Part shown: positions 28,436 to 37,062 of the stretch, one piece after another
How positions within the stretch are numbered: the first letter of the stretch is position 1
Layout of the letters: the number at the start of each line of letters is the position of its first letter
Assembly (NCBI GenBank): GCA_036397455.1
Contig: DASWIX010000079.1
Location: 186,001-250,000, forward strand
DNA length: 64,000 bases
Source: JADFNB01 sp036397455
GTDB lineage: Bacteria > Gemmatimonadota > Gemmatimonadetes > Gemmatimonadales > GWC2-71-9
Direction: 5' to 3'
The notes under the pieces: generated by a model
The model's input: only the letters and a program-made list of their open reading frames with translations
What the model was told of the DNA's origin: nothing
Databases searched by the model: none
Position numbers and translations under genes: made by a program

Positions 28436-29173
28436 GTGCGACCGCCTCAGACCGTAGCGGGACGGGCGCCACGCCGGTGGCGGCCGGCCGCCACTGCGCT
28501 GCTCTTCGCGGGCGTCGTGATCGGCGCCCGGGGATGGCTCGCGTGGCCGGACGTCAGGCGCTTGGTAGACGCAAACCCGACAACCACCGCCTTCATCCAG
28601 CGTGAAACGGAGGTGCGTGGAGGGGGCGCAAAGGTCGCCTGGCTTTGGGTACCGCTCGAGGAGATCTCGCCGCATTTGATCCGGGCGGTGCTCGTGGGCG
28701 AAGATATCGACTTCTTCTCCCATCACGGGTTTGCCTGGGGCGAGATCCGCGTCGCGGCCGCGCAGGCGCTGCGGGAAGGCACCAGGACCCGTGGCGCCTC
28801 CACCATCCCCCAGCAACTCGCGAAGAACTTGTGGCTCTCCAGCGACCGCAGCGTGGTCCGCAAGGTGAAGGAGGCGGCCCTCACGGTCCAGCTCGAGGAA
28901 GACCTCACGAAGCGGCGCATCCTGGAGCTATACCTCAATGTGGTCATGTTCGGGCCCGGTGTGTTTGGCGCCCAGGCGGCGGCGCGTGCGTATTTTGATA
29001 GGGACGCGCTCATGCTCACCGAGCGGCAGGGGGCCATGCTGGCGGCGGCATTGTCGCGGCCTTCCCTGTGGAACCCCGGACTGGTGTCCGACGAGTACCT
29101 GCAGCGCGTGGCCCTGATCGAGCGACGCATGGCGGTCGCGGAGTTCCTGTGGAGACACATACTGGGACAGTAG
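28436..29173 (+). CDS. mtgA: Monofunctional biosynthetic peptidoglycan transglycosylase
   Basis: Polymerises lipid II into glycan strands in the periplasm. The 245-residue product has one N-terminal membrane segment (about 17-36) and a GT51 domain: AVLVGEDIDFFSHHGFAWGE with the catalytic glutamate, RGASTIPQQLAKNLWLS, and RKVKEAALTVQLE. There is no transpeptidase domain. The GTG at 28436 is the first in-frame start giving a full anchor. It is followed 4 bp later by ligA. Confidence 0.93.
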   Translation: MRPPQTVAGRAPRRWRPAATALLFAGVVIGARGWLAWPDVRRLVDANPTTTAFIQRETEVRGGGAKVAWLWVPLEEISPHLIRAVLVGEDIDFFSHHGFAWGEIRVAAAQALREGTRTRGASTIPQQLAKNLWLSSDRSVVRKVKEAALTVQLEEDLTKRRILELYLNVVMFGPGVFGAQAAARAYFDRDALMLTERQGAMLAAALSRPSLWNPGLVSDEYLQRVALIERRMAVAEFLWRHILGQ

Positions 29174-29177
29174 CCCC

Positions 29178-31190
29178 ATGAGCCAACGCGATGCCGAGCG
29201 GCGCCTACGCGATCTGCGCGCGCAGATTCGGCACCACGAGTACCTCTATCACGTCAAAGACGCCCCGGAGATCGCCGACTCGGCGTATGACGCGCTGTTT
29301 CGGGAGTTGAAGGGCCTCGAGGAGCGCTTCCCCGCCCTGATCACGCCCGATTCACCAACCCAGCGCGTAGGCGGCTCGGTCTTCGACCGGTTTCCCGCGG
29401 TGACGCACGCCGCGCCGATGCTCAGCCTCGATTCCGACCGGGACAAGGCGGCGCTGATTCGGTTCGATGAGCGGGTGCGCAAAGCACTGGGGGACGGGGC
29501 GGTCAGCTACGTCCTCGAGCCCAAGCTCGATGGCGCCTCGCTGGAACTGGTATACGAGGGCGGAACGCTCGTTCGGGCGGCAACGCGCGGCGACGGGACC
29601 ACGGGCGAGGGGATTACCGACAACGTCAGAACCATCGACGCCGTTCCGTGGCGGCTCGCCGGGCGCTCCCAACCGGCGTTCGTGGCGCTCCGCGGGGAGG
29701 TGTTCATGCGCCTAGGAGCGTTCGAGACGCTGAATGAGGCGCTGATGGAGCGGGGCGAGGAGCCGTTCGCCAATCCGCGGAACGCCGCGGCCGGAGCGCT
29801 GCGGCAACTTGACCCGACGATCACCCAGTCCCGACCGCTCGACCTGTACGTCTACGACGTACTGGCCATCCGTGGCGTGACCTTCACGTCACACAGCGAG
29901 GCGCTCGACGCGATCAGGACCTGGGGTTTTCCCGTGCCCGACCTGGTCGCATCGGCCGACTCGGTCGAAGCGATCCTGCAGTACCATCGGGATCTGCACG
30001 ATCGCCGGGACGATCTGGAATACGAGATCGATGGCATCGTGATCAAGCTGGACGACCTCGCCGGCCGGACGCGGCTGGGATCGACCTCGCACCACCCGCG
30101 CTGGGCGTACGCGTACAAGTTTCCGCCGCGCCGCGAGGTGACCCGGATCCTCCGCATCGTGCCGAGCGTGGGCCGGACGGGCGTCGTCACGCCCGTGGCG
30201 ATGCTGCGGCCGGTCGAGCTGGGCGGGGTCACCGTCAGCCGCGCGACACTGCACAACCGCGAGGAAGTGGCGCGCAAGGACGTGCGGGAGGGCGACACCG
30301 TGCGCGTGCAACGCGCCGGTGACGTCATCCCGCAGGTCATCGAACGGGTCGAGGAACCCGGTCGCCAACGGGGCACGGCCTTCAGCATGCCCGCCGCTTG
30401 TCCGTCCTGCGGCACGACGCTGATCGCACGCGGGCCGTTTACGTTTTGTCCCAATGGATTCGCATGCCCGGCGCAACTCGCGGGGCGGATCGTGCACTTC
30501 GCGTCACGCCACGCGCTCGATATCGAGGGGATGGGAGAGGAATCCGCGCGCGTGTTCGTGGCGGAGGGCCTGGTGGTGCATTTAGACGATCTGTTCGACC
30601 TCGAACCCGCGCATCTCACGCCGCTCGAGGGATTCGCCGAGAAGTCGGCGGCAAAGCTGGTGGCCGCGATCGCCACGGCGTCACGCGTGGCGTTGCCCCG
30701 CTTCCTCTATGGGTTGGGGATTCCCGAAGTCGGCGTGACGGTCGCGCGCGCGCTGTCCTCGCATTTCGGTACGTTCGAGGCGTTGCGCCACGCCGACGCG
30801 GACGCGTTGCGGCAGGTCGATGGGATCGGACCGGTCATGGCCGATCAGATTGCGGCGTTCTTCCGTGACGACGCGAATGTCCATGCGCTCGACCGATTGT
30901 TGACCAAGGTGACATTGCAGGAAGGGGCGAGCCCGACGGAGGGCGGTCCGCTCGACGGAAAGAAATTCGTGCTCACCGGCGGTCTCGACCGCATGACGCG
31001 ACCCGAGGCCGAAGCGATCATCATAGCCCTCGGCGGACGGGCCGTATCGACGGTCTCCAAGAAGACGGATTACGTGGTGGCGGGCAGCGATCCGGGTTCA
31101 AAGCTCGCCAAGGCCGAACAACTCGGCGTTCCGATCCTCGACGAAACGGCTTTCCTGGCGCTGCTGGCCGAATATGGAGCTCACCCATGA
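29178..31190 (+). CDS. ligA: NAD-dependent DNA ligase
   Basis: Seals nicks in replication and repair using NAD+. The 670-residue protein is full length: the Ia domain, adenylation lysine Lys116 in EPKLDGAS, an OB fold, a four-cysteine zinc finger (CPSCG ... CPNGFACPAQ), helix-hairpin-helix repeats (IEGMGEESAR, VDGIGPVMADQIA) and a C-terminal BRCT domain (GKKFVLTGGLDRMTRPEAEA). It overlaps polX by 4 bp, pairing a ligase with a repair polymerase. Confidence 0.97.
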   Translation: MSQRDAERRLRDLRAQIRHHEYLYHVKDAPEIADSAYDALFRELKGLEERFPALITPDSPTQRVGGSVFDRFPAVTHAAPMLSLDSDRDKAALIRFDERVRKALGDGAVSYVLEPKLDGASLELVYEGGTLVRAATRGDGTTGEGITDNVRTIDAVPWRLAGRSQPAFVALRGEVFMRLGAFETLNEALMERGEEPFANPRNAAAGALRQLDPTITQSRPLDLYVYDVLAIRGVTFTSHSEALDAIRTWGFPVPDLVASADSVEAILQYHRDLHDRRDDLEYEIDGIVIKLDDLAGRTRLGSTSHHPRWAYAYKFPPRREVTRILRIVPSVGRTGVVTPVAMLRPVELGGVTVSRATLHNREEVARKDVREGDTVRVQRAGDVIPQVIERVEEPGRQRGTAFSMPAACPSCGTTLIARGPFTFCPNGFACPAQLAGRIVHFASRHALDIEGMGEESARVFVAEGLVVHLDDLFDLEPAHLTPLEGFAEKSAAKLVAAIATASRVALPRFLYGLGIPEVGVTVARALSSHFGTFEALRHADADALRQVDGIGPVMADQIAAFFRDDANVHALDRLLTKVTLQEGASPTEGGPLDGKKFVLTGGLDRMTRPEAEAIIIALGGRAVSTVSKKTDYVVAGSDPGSKLAKAEQLGVPILDETAFLALLAEYGAHP

Positions 31191-32956
31191 CACAGGGGCC
31201 TTCGTACGTGGAGAACGACGAGATCGCGCGGCGGCTCATGGACGTGGGACTGCTGCTGCAGATCCAGGGCGCCAACCCGTTCCGGGTGCGCGCCTACGAA
31301 AACGCGGCGCGCACGGTCGAGACCCACGCCACGCCGATGCATGCGCTGGTCGAGGCGGGCGCGGATCTCACTGATCTCCCGGCCGTCGGCAAGGACATGG
31401 CACGCCACATCCACGAGATGGTGACCACCGGCCACCTCTCGGTACTCGACGAGTTATCGAAGGAGATCCCGCGCACGTTGATCGACATGATCCGCCTGCC
31501 CGGCGTCGGCCCGAAACGCGCCAAGAAACTCTGGCAATCGCTCGGCGTGCAAACGATCGAGCAGCTCGAAGCGGTGGCGCAGGCGGGGGCGGTGCAGGAA
31601 CTCGAGGGATTCGGCCTGAAGACCGAGCAGCGCATTCTGCAGGGTATCGCCAACCTCAAGCAACGGCAGGGACGGTTCAAACTGTCCGACGCCGACGCGC
31701 TGATCGGACCGCTGCTCGCGCATCTGCGGGCACACCCCGGCGTGCAACGCGTGGAGGTGGCGGGCAGCTACCGGCGCCGCGTGGAGACGGTCGGCGACAT
31801 CGATCTGTTGGCGATCGCGGACGACGCCGAGTCGGTCATGGATCACTTCACCACGTTCCCTCGCGTCAAGCGCGTCGAGAAGTCGGGCGGTACCCGCGGG
31901 ACGGTGATCCTTTCGTCCGATCTGCAGGTCGACTTGCGCATCGTGCCGGCGGAGAGCTACGGCGCCGCCCTGCAGTACTTCACGGGATCGAAGGCCCACA
32001 ACGTGAAGTTCCGCACGAAGGCGGTCGCCAGGGGCCTGCGCGTATCCGAGTACGGGGTGTTCGAAGTCGATCCCGATCAGGACCCGGAGACCGCCGACCC
32101 GCGCTCGGGCCGGCGCGTCGCCGGCGATACGGAAGCGAGTGTCTATGCCGCGGTCGGTCTGCCGTGGATTCCGGCCGAGCTGCGCGAGGATCGGGGTGAG
32201 ATCGCCGCCGCCGAGCGCGGTACGCTCCCGAGCCTGGTCACCGTCGGCGCGATGCGCGGCGACCTGCAGATGCACTCGACCTGGTCGGACGGCAAGCACT
32301 CGATCGAAGAGATGCTGGTCGGCTGCGCGGCACGGGGATACGAGTACTTCGCGCTCACCGATCACAGCAAGAGCCTGGCGATGACCGGTGGGCTCGATGA
32401 GGTGGCTCTGCGGGAGCAGTGGCGGGAGATCGACGACGTGACCGCGCGGCATCCCGAGATCCGCCTGCTGCGAAGCATGGAGATCGACATTCTGCGTGAC
32501 GGCTCGCTCGATCTCGCGGACGAGATGATCGCCCAACTCGACATCGCGGTCGTGTCGATCCATTCGCTGTTCGATCTGCCGAGTGGGACCCAGACGGCGC
32601 GCATCGTGAAGGCGCTCGAACATGCGGGCGTACACGTCCTGGCGCATCCCACCGGACGTCTCATCAATCGGCGGGAACCGATCGCGTTCGATCTGGACGC
32701 GGTGCTCCAATGCGCCAAGGCCCACAACGTCGCGGTCGAGTTGAACGCCCACCCCAACCGACTTGACCTCAAGGACACGCAGGTGGTGCTGGCGCGGGAG
32801 ATGGGTGTGCGCGTGGTCATCAGTACCGATGCGCATCGCGTCGAGGAACTGGACCTGATGCGGTACGGCGTTGAGCAGGCGCGGCGTGCGTGGCTGGAAC
32901 CGGCCCACGTCCTCAATACCCTTCCCCTGCCGGCGCTCCTCGCCACCCTCGGCTGA
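31187..32956 (+). CDS. polX: DNA polymerase X family protein with PHP domain
   Basis: Gap-filling repair polymerase with nuclease domain. The 589-residue product has the 8-kDa/HhH N-terminus (PFRVRAYENAARTVE, LPGVGPKRAKKLW) and a nucleotidyltransferase palm with VEVAGSYRRRVETVGDIDLL carrying the metal aspartates. The C-terminal PHP domain (MRGDLQMHSTWSDGKHSIEE, EYFALTDHSKS, VVISTDAHRVEEL) has the metal-binding histidines needed for 3'-5' exonuclease or AP-endonuclease activity in bacterial PolX. It is co-transcribed with ligA. Confidence 0.95.
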   Translation: MTQGPSYVENDEIARRLMDVGLLLQIQGANPFRVRAYENAARTVETHATPMHALVEAGADLTDLPAVGKDMARHIHEMVTTGHLSVLDELSKEIPRTLIDMIRLPGVGPKRAKKLWQSLGVQTIEQLEAVAQAGAVQELEGFGLKTEQRILQGIANLKQRQGRFKLSDADALIGPLLAHLRAHPGVQRVEVAGSYRRRVETVGDIDLLAIADDAESVMDHFTTFPRVKRVEKSGGTRGTVILSSDLQVDLRIVPAESYGAALQYFTGSKAHNVKFRTKAVARGLRVSEYGVFEVDPDQDPETADPRSGRRVAGDTEASVYAAVGLPWIPAELREDRGEIAAAERGTLPSLVTVGAMRGDLQMHSTWSDGKHSIEEMLVGCAARGYEYFALTDHSKSLAMTGGLDEVALREQWREIDDVTARHPEIRLLRSMEIDILRDGSLDLADEMIAQLDIAVVSIHSLFDLPSGTQTARIVKALEHAGVHVLAHPTGRLINRREPIAFDLDAVLQCAKAHNVAVELNAHPNRLDLKDTQVVLAREMGVRVVISTDAHRVEELDLMRYGVEQARRAWLEPAHVLNTLPLPALLATLG

Positions 32957-32966
32957 GCCGGCGGGA

Positions 32967-33578
32967 TCAGCGAAACCGAAAGTCGGGACTGCGACCCTTC
33001 AACTGCATCTGCGGCAGCGGGACCACACGCACGAGCATGCGGCGGGCGGCGCGCGTGATGAAGCCGGGTCGATGCACCCTGGCGGAATCGCCGCCGGCAC
33101 CCTTGAGCCAGGCGAATACCTCGTCGACGTCCTCATCTGACAGCGTCCGCGCCGATACCACCGCCTCATAGTAGTACGAGCCGGGCTCGTCCGGTTCGAG
33201 ACCCACGACGTAGACACTGGCAAGGTGTGCGCTCAACGCGCGTGGAGTCGGGAGCTCGATCGTCGAATCCGGTTGCTCCACCACAAACACCTCGCGCACC
33301 GGATCGTACAGCACCACGTAGTCCCACGCGAAGGTCCGTACGGTCCGGTCCTTCCAGGAGCGGGACTCGCGCAGCGCCACGCGGTACTCGACGTACAGCG
33401 GGAACCCCGATTCCATCGCCCGCGTGACCCGGCCGCCCGCCAGCAGCGACTGCAGGCTCACCAACGCTTCGGGCACCGCCGCCGCATTGAGTTCGACGGT
33501 CACATGGGGCCGATCCTGCGCCCGCGCGACCGCAACCGCGGCGCAGCACGTGAACAGGACGGCGGCGCGAATGCGCAA
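32967..33578 (-). CDS. DUF4390-like secreted protein
   Basis: A 203-residue protein beginning with a signal peptide (MRIRAAVLFTCCAAVAVARA) and then a beta-rich domain: an ESGFPLYVEYRVALRES core, RTFAWDYVVLYDPVREVFVV, and a late VSARTLSDEDVDEVFAWLKG. This pattern resembles DUF4390, a periplasmic family of unknown function often found near NtrY/NtrC-type regulators in other bacteria. Recognition is from memory of the family. The frame runs further upstream into the barrel gene; the TTG at 33578, 5 bp after that gene's stop, gives a clean signal peptide. Confidence 0.65.
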   Translation of the reverse strand: MRIRAAVLFTCCAAVAVARAQDRPHVTVELNAAAVPEALVSLQSLLAGGRVTRAMESGFPLYVEYRVALRESRSWKDRTVRTFAWDYVVLYDPVREVFVVEQPDSTIELPTPRALSAHLASVYVVGLEPDEPGSYYYEAVVSARTLSDEDVDEVFAWLKGAGGDSARVHRPGFITRAARRMLVRVVPLPQMQLKGRSPDFRFR

Positions 33579-33583
33579 CGCGA

Positions 33584-35287
33584 TCAGAACCGCTGATGCA
33601 GGCGAAGGCTGAAGCGCACCGGGCCGTCGACGGACAGCGCCTTGGCCGCGTACACCCCGAAGCTCCCGAACACGATTCCCCCACCGATATCGAATTCGAG
33701 ATCGCCGGGACCATCGTCTCGCAGCCACGCGGTGCCGGCGTCCGCGAGTAACACGAGGTCTGGACCGTCAAACCAGAACCAGTCACCCCAGTCCCCATCG
33801 AACCAGTCCGCGCGCGTCTCGCGCCGGCGCTCATGGCGATGACGGCGGTGGTCGAACGCCGACAAGCCGAAGGTGAGGTCACCGCGGTATTCGGCCTGGA
33901 ACAGCACCATGCGATCACACAATGCCGGGGAGGACAGGTCGGCAACGCCGTTCTCACACGTGATGGCTCGGAACGGGAATCCCGGCATCGCGCCGGGTCC
34001 TCCCAGCGACAGGCGACGTTGCACCGGAAGCGGATCGTCCCCGATCGTCCCCGCCCCAAGCGCGCGCAGGCGCAGCTGTCCCGACCACCCGATCCGTTCG
34101 TACCACCGCAGGTCGATGACCGCACGGTCGTAAACGTGGTCGGCGGGCAGCGGATCGCGCACGGCCACCGGCAGGACCCGCGGCCGCACGCCATCCCCGA
34201 TGCCCCGCTCCCACGTGGCGCGCACGTGCAGCCCCGATCCGTTGTAGCGGTAGGATTGGCGCGAGTCATACTCGATCGACGCCGAGAGCAGCGTCACGTC
34301 GCCTTCGTCCACGGCCGGGTTGGTTCGCCACCGTTCGTCGTTGCGAAACAGCGTCCACGGATCCCGGGCCGGGATCGACACGTCCTCGTTGCGCGCCACT
34401 TCACCGGCGATCGTGAATCCGTCCACCGGCTCGAGCGCGAGGTAGCCCGCCACACCGCGCCGCAGGAAGTAGTCGCGGTAGTCACGGTGGAACAGGAACG
34501 CGCCGAACCCGACCTCATCGTCGTCGAGTTGCCAATCTTCGATGGGCGCGACGACGTCGTACGCGCGAGCACCCAGTGTCAGGATGTCATTGCCAAACCG
34601 GATGCGGCCGTTCGCCTCGTACCCGAGGCCCGCGCGGTCGTCACCGAATCCATCGGCGGTCCGGAAGATGGCAACGGCCTGGAACCGGCCGTTCACGTCC
34701 CGCCCGCCCCGCGTGATCCGCGGTCCGACGACGAGGGGCAGTCCTTCGATGCGGTTGTACGTCCCTCCGGTCGACAAGACGATCGACGCGCCGGCCGACG
34801 ACCCGTAGCGGCGAAACCGCGTCGGCGGCCAGCGTCGCACCCGTTCCGGCTCCGCTTCGATGACCTCGAGCCGGTCACCCACTCGCCGGATCGCCACGCC
34901 CGCACGGTGCGCCTCAACCGATCCGCCGACGCGCGCATCGACACTCCGGACCAACCGGCCGCCCACCACCAGGATGTCCCCGCGGACCTCCGCGCCGCGC
35001 GCCAGCTCGACGTCCGCGTTCACGGCAACCAGATCACCCGCGATCACGCCTTCGACCCGCAGCGGACCATCCAGCACGCCGACGTCATCACGCACGAAAC
35101 GGTTGGGACCGATGGTGTTCGGTCCGAAAAACCGGGTGGTCATCCTTCCGTTGAAAACCCATATCGCGCGGCGCGCGGCGCGCACCGGTTCGCTGCCGCG
35201 GCGAACGACGACGGTGTCCTGCGCTCGTCCCACCACGGCGGTCGCGGCGACCAACAAGCCGGACAGCAGCACGATCCGGGCGGTCAT
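33584..35287 (-). CDS. Outer-membrane beta-barrel with N-terminal bactofilin-like repeat region
   Basis: A 567-residue envelope protein. It has a signal peptide (residues about 1-22, ending VVGRAQ). Residues about 58-115 are a short right-handed beta-helix-like region with hydrophobic-glycine turns (GPLRVEGVIAGDLVAVNADV, GDILVVGGRLVR), resembling the polymer-forming/bactofilin repeat. The rest (about 150-567) is rich in alternating aromatic strands ending LRLHQRF, with terminal Phe, typical of Bam-inserted barrels of the D15/surface-antigen type. ATG 35287 overlaps the preceding small gene's stop (ATGA). Function is unknown; a periplasmic bactofilin-like region fused to a barrel is unusual. 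Confidence 0.7.
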   Translation of the reverse strand: MTARIVLLSGLLVAATAVVGRAQDTVVVRRGSEPVRAARRAIWVFNGRMTTRFFGPNTIGPNRFVRDDVGVLDGPLRVEGVIAGDLVAVNADVELARGAEVRGDILVVGGRLVRSVDARVGGSVEAHRAGVAIRRVGDRLEVIEAEPERVRRWPPTRFRRYGSSAGASIVLSTGGTYNRIEGLPLVVGPRITRGGRDVNGRFQAVAIFRTADGFGDDRAGLGYEANGRIRFGNDILTLGARAYDVVAPIEDWQLDDDEVGFGAFLFHRDYRDYFLRRGVAGYLALEPVDGFTIAGEVARNEDVSIPARDPWTLFRNDERWRTNPAVDEGDVTLLSASIEYDSRQSYRYNGSGLHVRATWERGIGDGVRPRVLPVAVRDPLPADHVYDRAVIDLRWYERIGWSGQLRLRALGAGTIGDDPLPVQRRLSLGGPGAMPGFPFRAITCENGVADLSSPALCDRMVLFQAEYRGDLTFGLSAFDHRRHRHERRRETRADWFDGDWGDWFWFDGPDLVLLADAGTAWLRDDGPGDLEFDIGGGIVFGSFGVYAAKALSVDGPVRFSLRLHQRF

Positions 35288-35541
35288 GGCGTGTAGCTCC
35301 GCGCGGGCACGACGACGAACACGGTATCCGTCGCCGAACACCGCGGATCCGGCAATACCGTGGAGCGGCGCCGGAGCGCCACATCGAACACGACGTCGTG
35401 ACTCAGCACGTTGATTGCATAGGTCATGTGATGCCCCTGATCTCCTTGCGACGCCGGCCGTGCCGCGGGTCGATCGCGCATCAACACGGGCATCAGCGCG
35501 ACCACCCCAACCGCCACCACCAACATGGGTCCCAGCTTCAC
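35284..35541 (-). CDS. Small single-span membrane/periplasmic protein
   Basis: An 85-residue product. It starts at GTG 35541 (MKLGPMLVVAVGVVALMPVL, one hydrophobic segment) or at ATG 35526. After the segment comes a polar part with HHMTYAINVLSHDVVFDVAL and PDPRCSATDTVFVVVPARSY, containing a single cysteine. I do not recognise the family. Its stop overlaps the ATG of the barrel protein, so the two are coupled and may work together in the envelope. Confidence 0.55.
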   Translation of the reverse strand: MKLGPMLVVAVGVVALMPVLMRDRPAARPASQGDQGHHMTYAINVLSHDVVFDVALRRRSTVLPDPRCSATDTVFVVVPARSYTP

Positions 35542-35678
35542 CGAAGCAGCCTCCGCAAACGTTGCCCGGTGATAAGGCAGGACGCATGCCTGGCGCGCCG
35601 CAATGTCCAACCTATTACATCGCAATAAGTTACGAACCAAACCCGCCCTATCGATTCGCACACGGACGCGCGTCATTT

Positions 35679-35695
35679 CGACACGTTACGTGTCG
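35679..35695. repeat. Perfect inverted repeat enclosing the ntrC-type stop codon
   Basis: CGACACG-TTA-CGTGTCG: 7-bp perfect arms with a 3-base loop that is the TAA stop codon of the response regulator on the minus strand. No T-run follows on the minus strand, so it is not a standard intrinsic terminator. It may be a regulatory palindrome or mRNA 3'-end hairpin. Confidence 0.4.
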
Positions 35696-37062
35696 TTTCG
35701 GTCGATTCCGAGCCGTCGCATGCGGCGATACAGGTTCGCTCGATCGGTCTCGAGGCGGCGGGCCGCGTCCGCCACGTTGCCGCCGGCCTTGGCGAGGGCG
35801 GATCGAATGAGATTCGCCTCGAAGGCGTCGAGCGCGGAAGCCAACCCCGGCGCCCCATCCGCCTCGGACGGCGAACCCGATTCCGCCGGCCCGGGCGAGC
35901 GACCGAGCACGGTATCGACCTCGGCTGCGGAGATGGGATCGCGCCCACCGATGATCGTGAGCCGTTCGATGAGGTTGGCCAGTTCGCGGACGTTCCCCGG
36001 CCATCCATGCTCCTGAAGCCTGGTGAGAGCCGGGCCAGTGAGCGCCCGCGGCGGCCTGGCACACGTCGCCGCCGCGACCGCCGCGAAGTGCGCGGCCAGG
36101 GCCGGCACGTCACTGAGCCGTTCGCGCAGGGCCGGCACGCGTATCGGAAAGACGTTCAAGCGGTAGAACAGGTCGGCACGAAATCGTCCGGCGGCGGATG
36201 CGCGCTCCAGGTCCCGGTTCGTCGCCGCGACGACGCGGACGTCGACCGTCCGTTCGTGTTCGGCTCCAACCCGCGCGAACGTTCCCGTCTCGAGCACGCG
36301 CAGCAGTTTGGCCTGCGCCCCCTGTTCGAGGTCCCCGATCTCATCCAGAAACAGCGTGCCGTGGTGCGCCATCTCGAACTTCCCGATCCGGTCGGCGTGG
36401 GCGCCGGTGAACGCGCCCCGCTGGTGCCCGAACATCTCGCTTTCGATGAGGTCGCGTGGCACCGCGGCGCAATTCACCGCCACGAACGGTTTGGCGGCGC
36501 GTGGGCTCTGGCGGTGAATGGCGCGCGCCACCAGCTCCTTGCCGGTTCCCGATTCACCACTGATGAGCACCCGCGACGGCGTGGGGGCCACCCCTGCGAT
36601 GAGCGAACGCACGTCGGCCATTGGCGGCGCTGAACCGACGATGGCGTCCTCGGCGGCCGTCTGGGCGCGCAGCGCGCGGTTCTCCGCGCGCACATGCGCC
36701 AGTTCGGTCGCCGCGCGCAAAGCCACGAGCACCGATTCGGGCGTGAGCGGTTTCTCCAGGAACTGAAACGCGCCAAGCTTGGTGGCGCGGACCGCGTCGT
36801 GCAGCGTCGCCTTGCCGCTCATCATGATCACGATCAACTCGGGCCGGTCGGTGCGCAGGTGCTCCAGCACCGCGAGCCCGCTGGGGCCCGGCTCCATCAC
36901 GAGATCCAACAACACGATTTCGGGTTCAAAGCGTTGGACGGCGCCCGCGACGGCGTGGCCGTCCTCCGCCTCCTGGACCGCATACCCTTCCTGCGCGAGG
37001 ATCGCCGCCAGCATCTTGCGGATGTTGCGCTCGTCGTCGACGATCAGCACGCGTGCCGTCAT
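35686..37062 (-). CDS. Sigma-54-dependent response regulator, NtrC family
   Basis: A 458-residue transcription activator in three parts. The receiver domain (1-120) has the phospho-acceptor Asp53 in VLLDLVM. The AAA+ domain (about 140-370) has GESGTGKE (Walker A), the sigma-54 contact loop GAFTGA, FLDEIGDL (Walker B) and an arginine finger in FRADLFYRLN. A Fis-type helix-turn-helix ends the protein (GGNVADAARRLETDRANLYR). It needs RpoN to act. It overlaps the sensor kinase gene by 4 bp, so the pair is a two-component system. Targets are unknown; I saw no convincing -24/-12 promoter in the window. Confidence 0.93.
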   Translation of the reverse strand: MTARVLIVDDERNIRKMLAAILAQEGYAVQEAEDGHAVAGAVQRFEPEIVLLDLVMEPGPSGLAVLEHLRTDRPELIVIMMSGKATLHDAVRATKLGAFQFLEKPLTPESVLVALRAATELAHVRAENRALRAQTAAEDAIVGSAPPMADVRSLIAGVAPTPSRVLISGESGTGKELVARAIHRQSPRAAKPFVAVNCAAVPRDLIESEMFGHQRGAFTGAHADRIGKFEMAHHGTLFLDEIGDLEQGAQAKLLRVLETGTFARVGAEHERTVDVRVVAATNRDLERASAAGRFRADLFYRLNVFPIRVPALRERLSDVPALAAHFAAVAAATCARPPRALTGPALTRLQEHGWPGNVRELANLIERLTIIGGRDPISAAEVDTVLGRSPGPAESGSPSEADGAPGLASALDAFEANLIRSALAKAGGNVADAARRLETDRANLYRRMRRLGIDRNDT

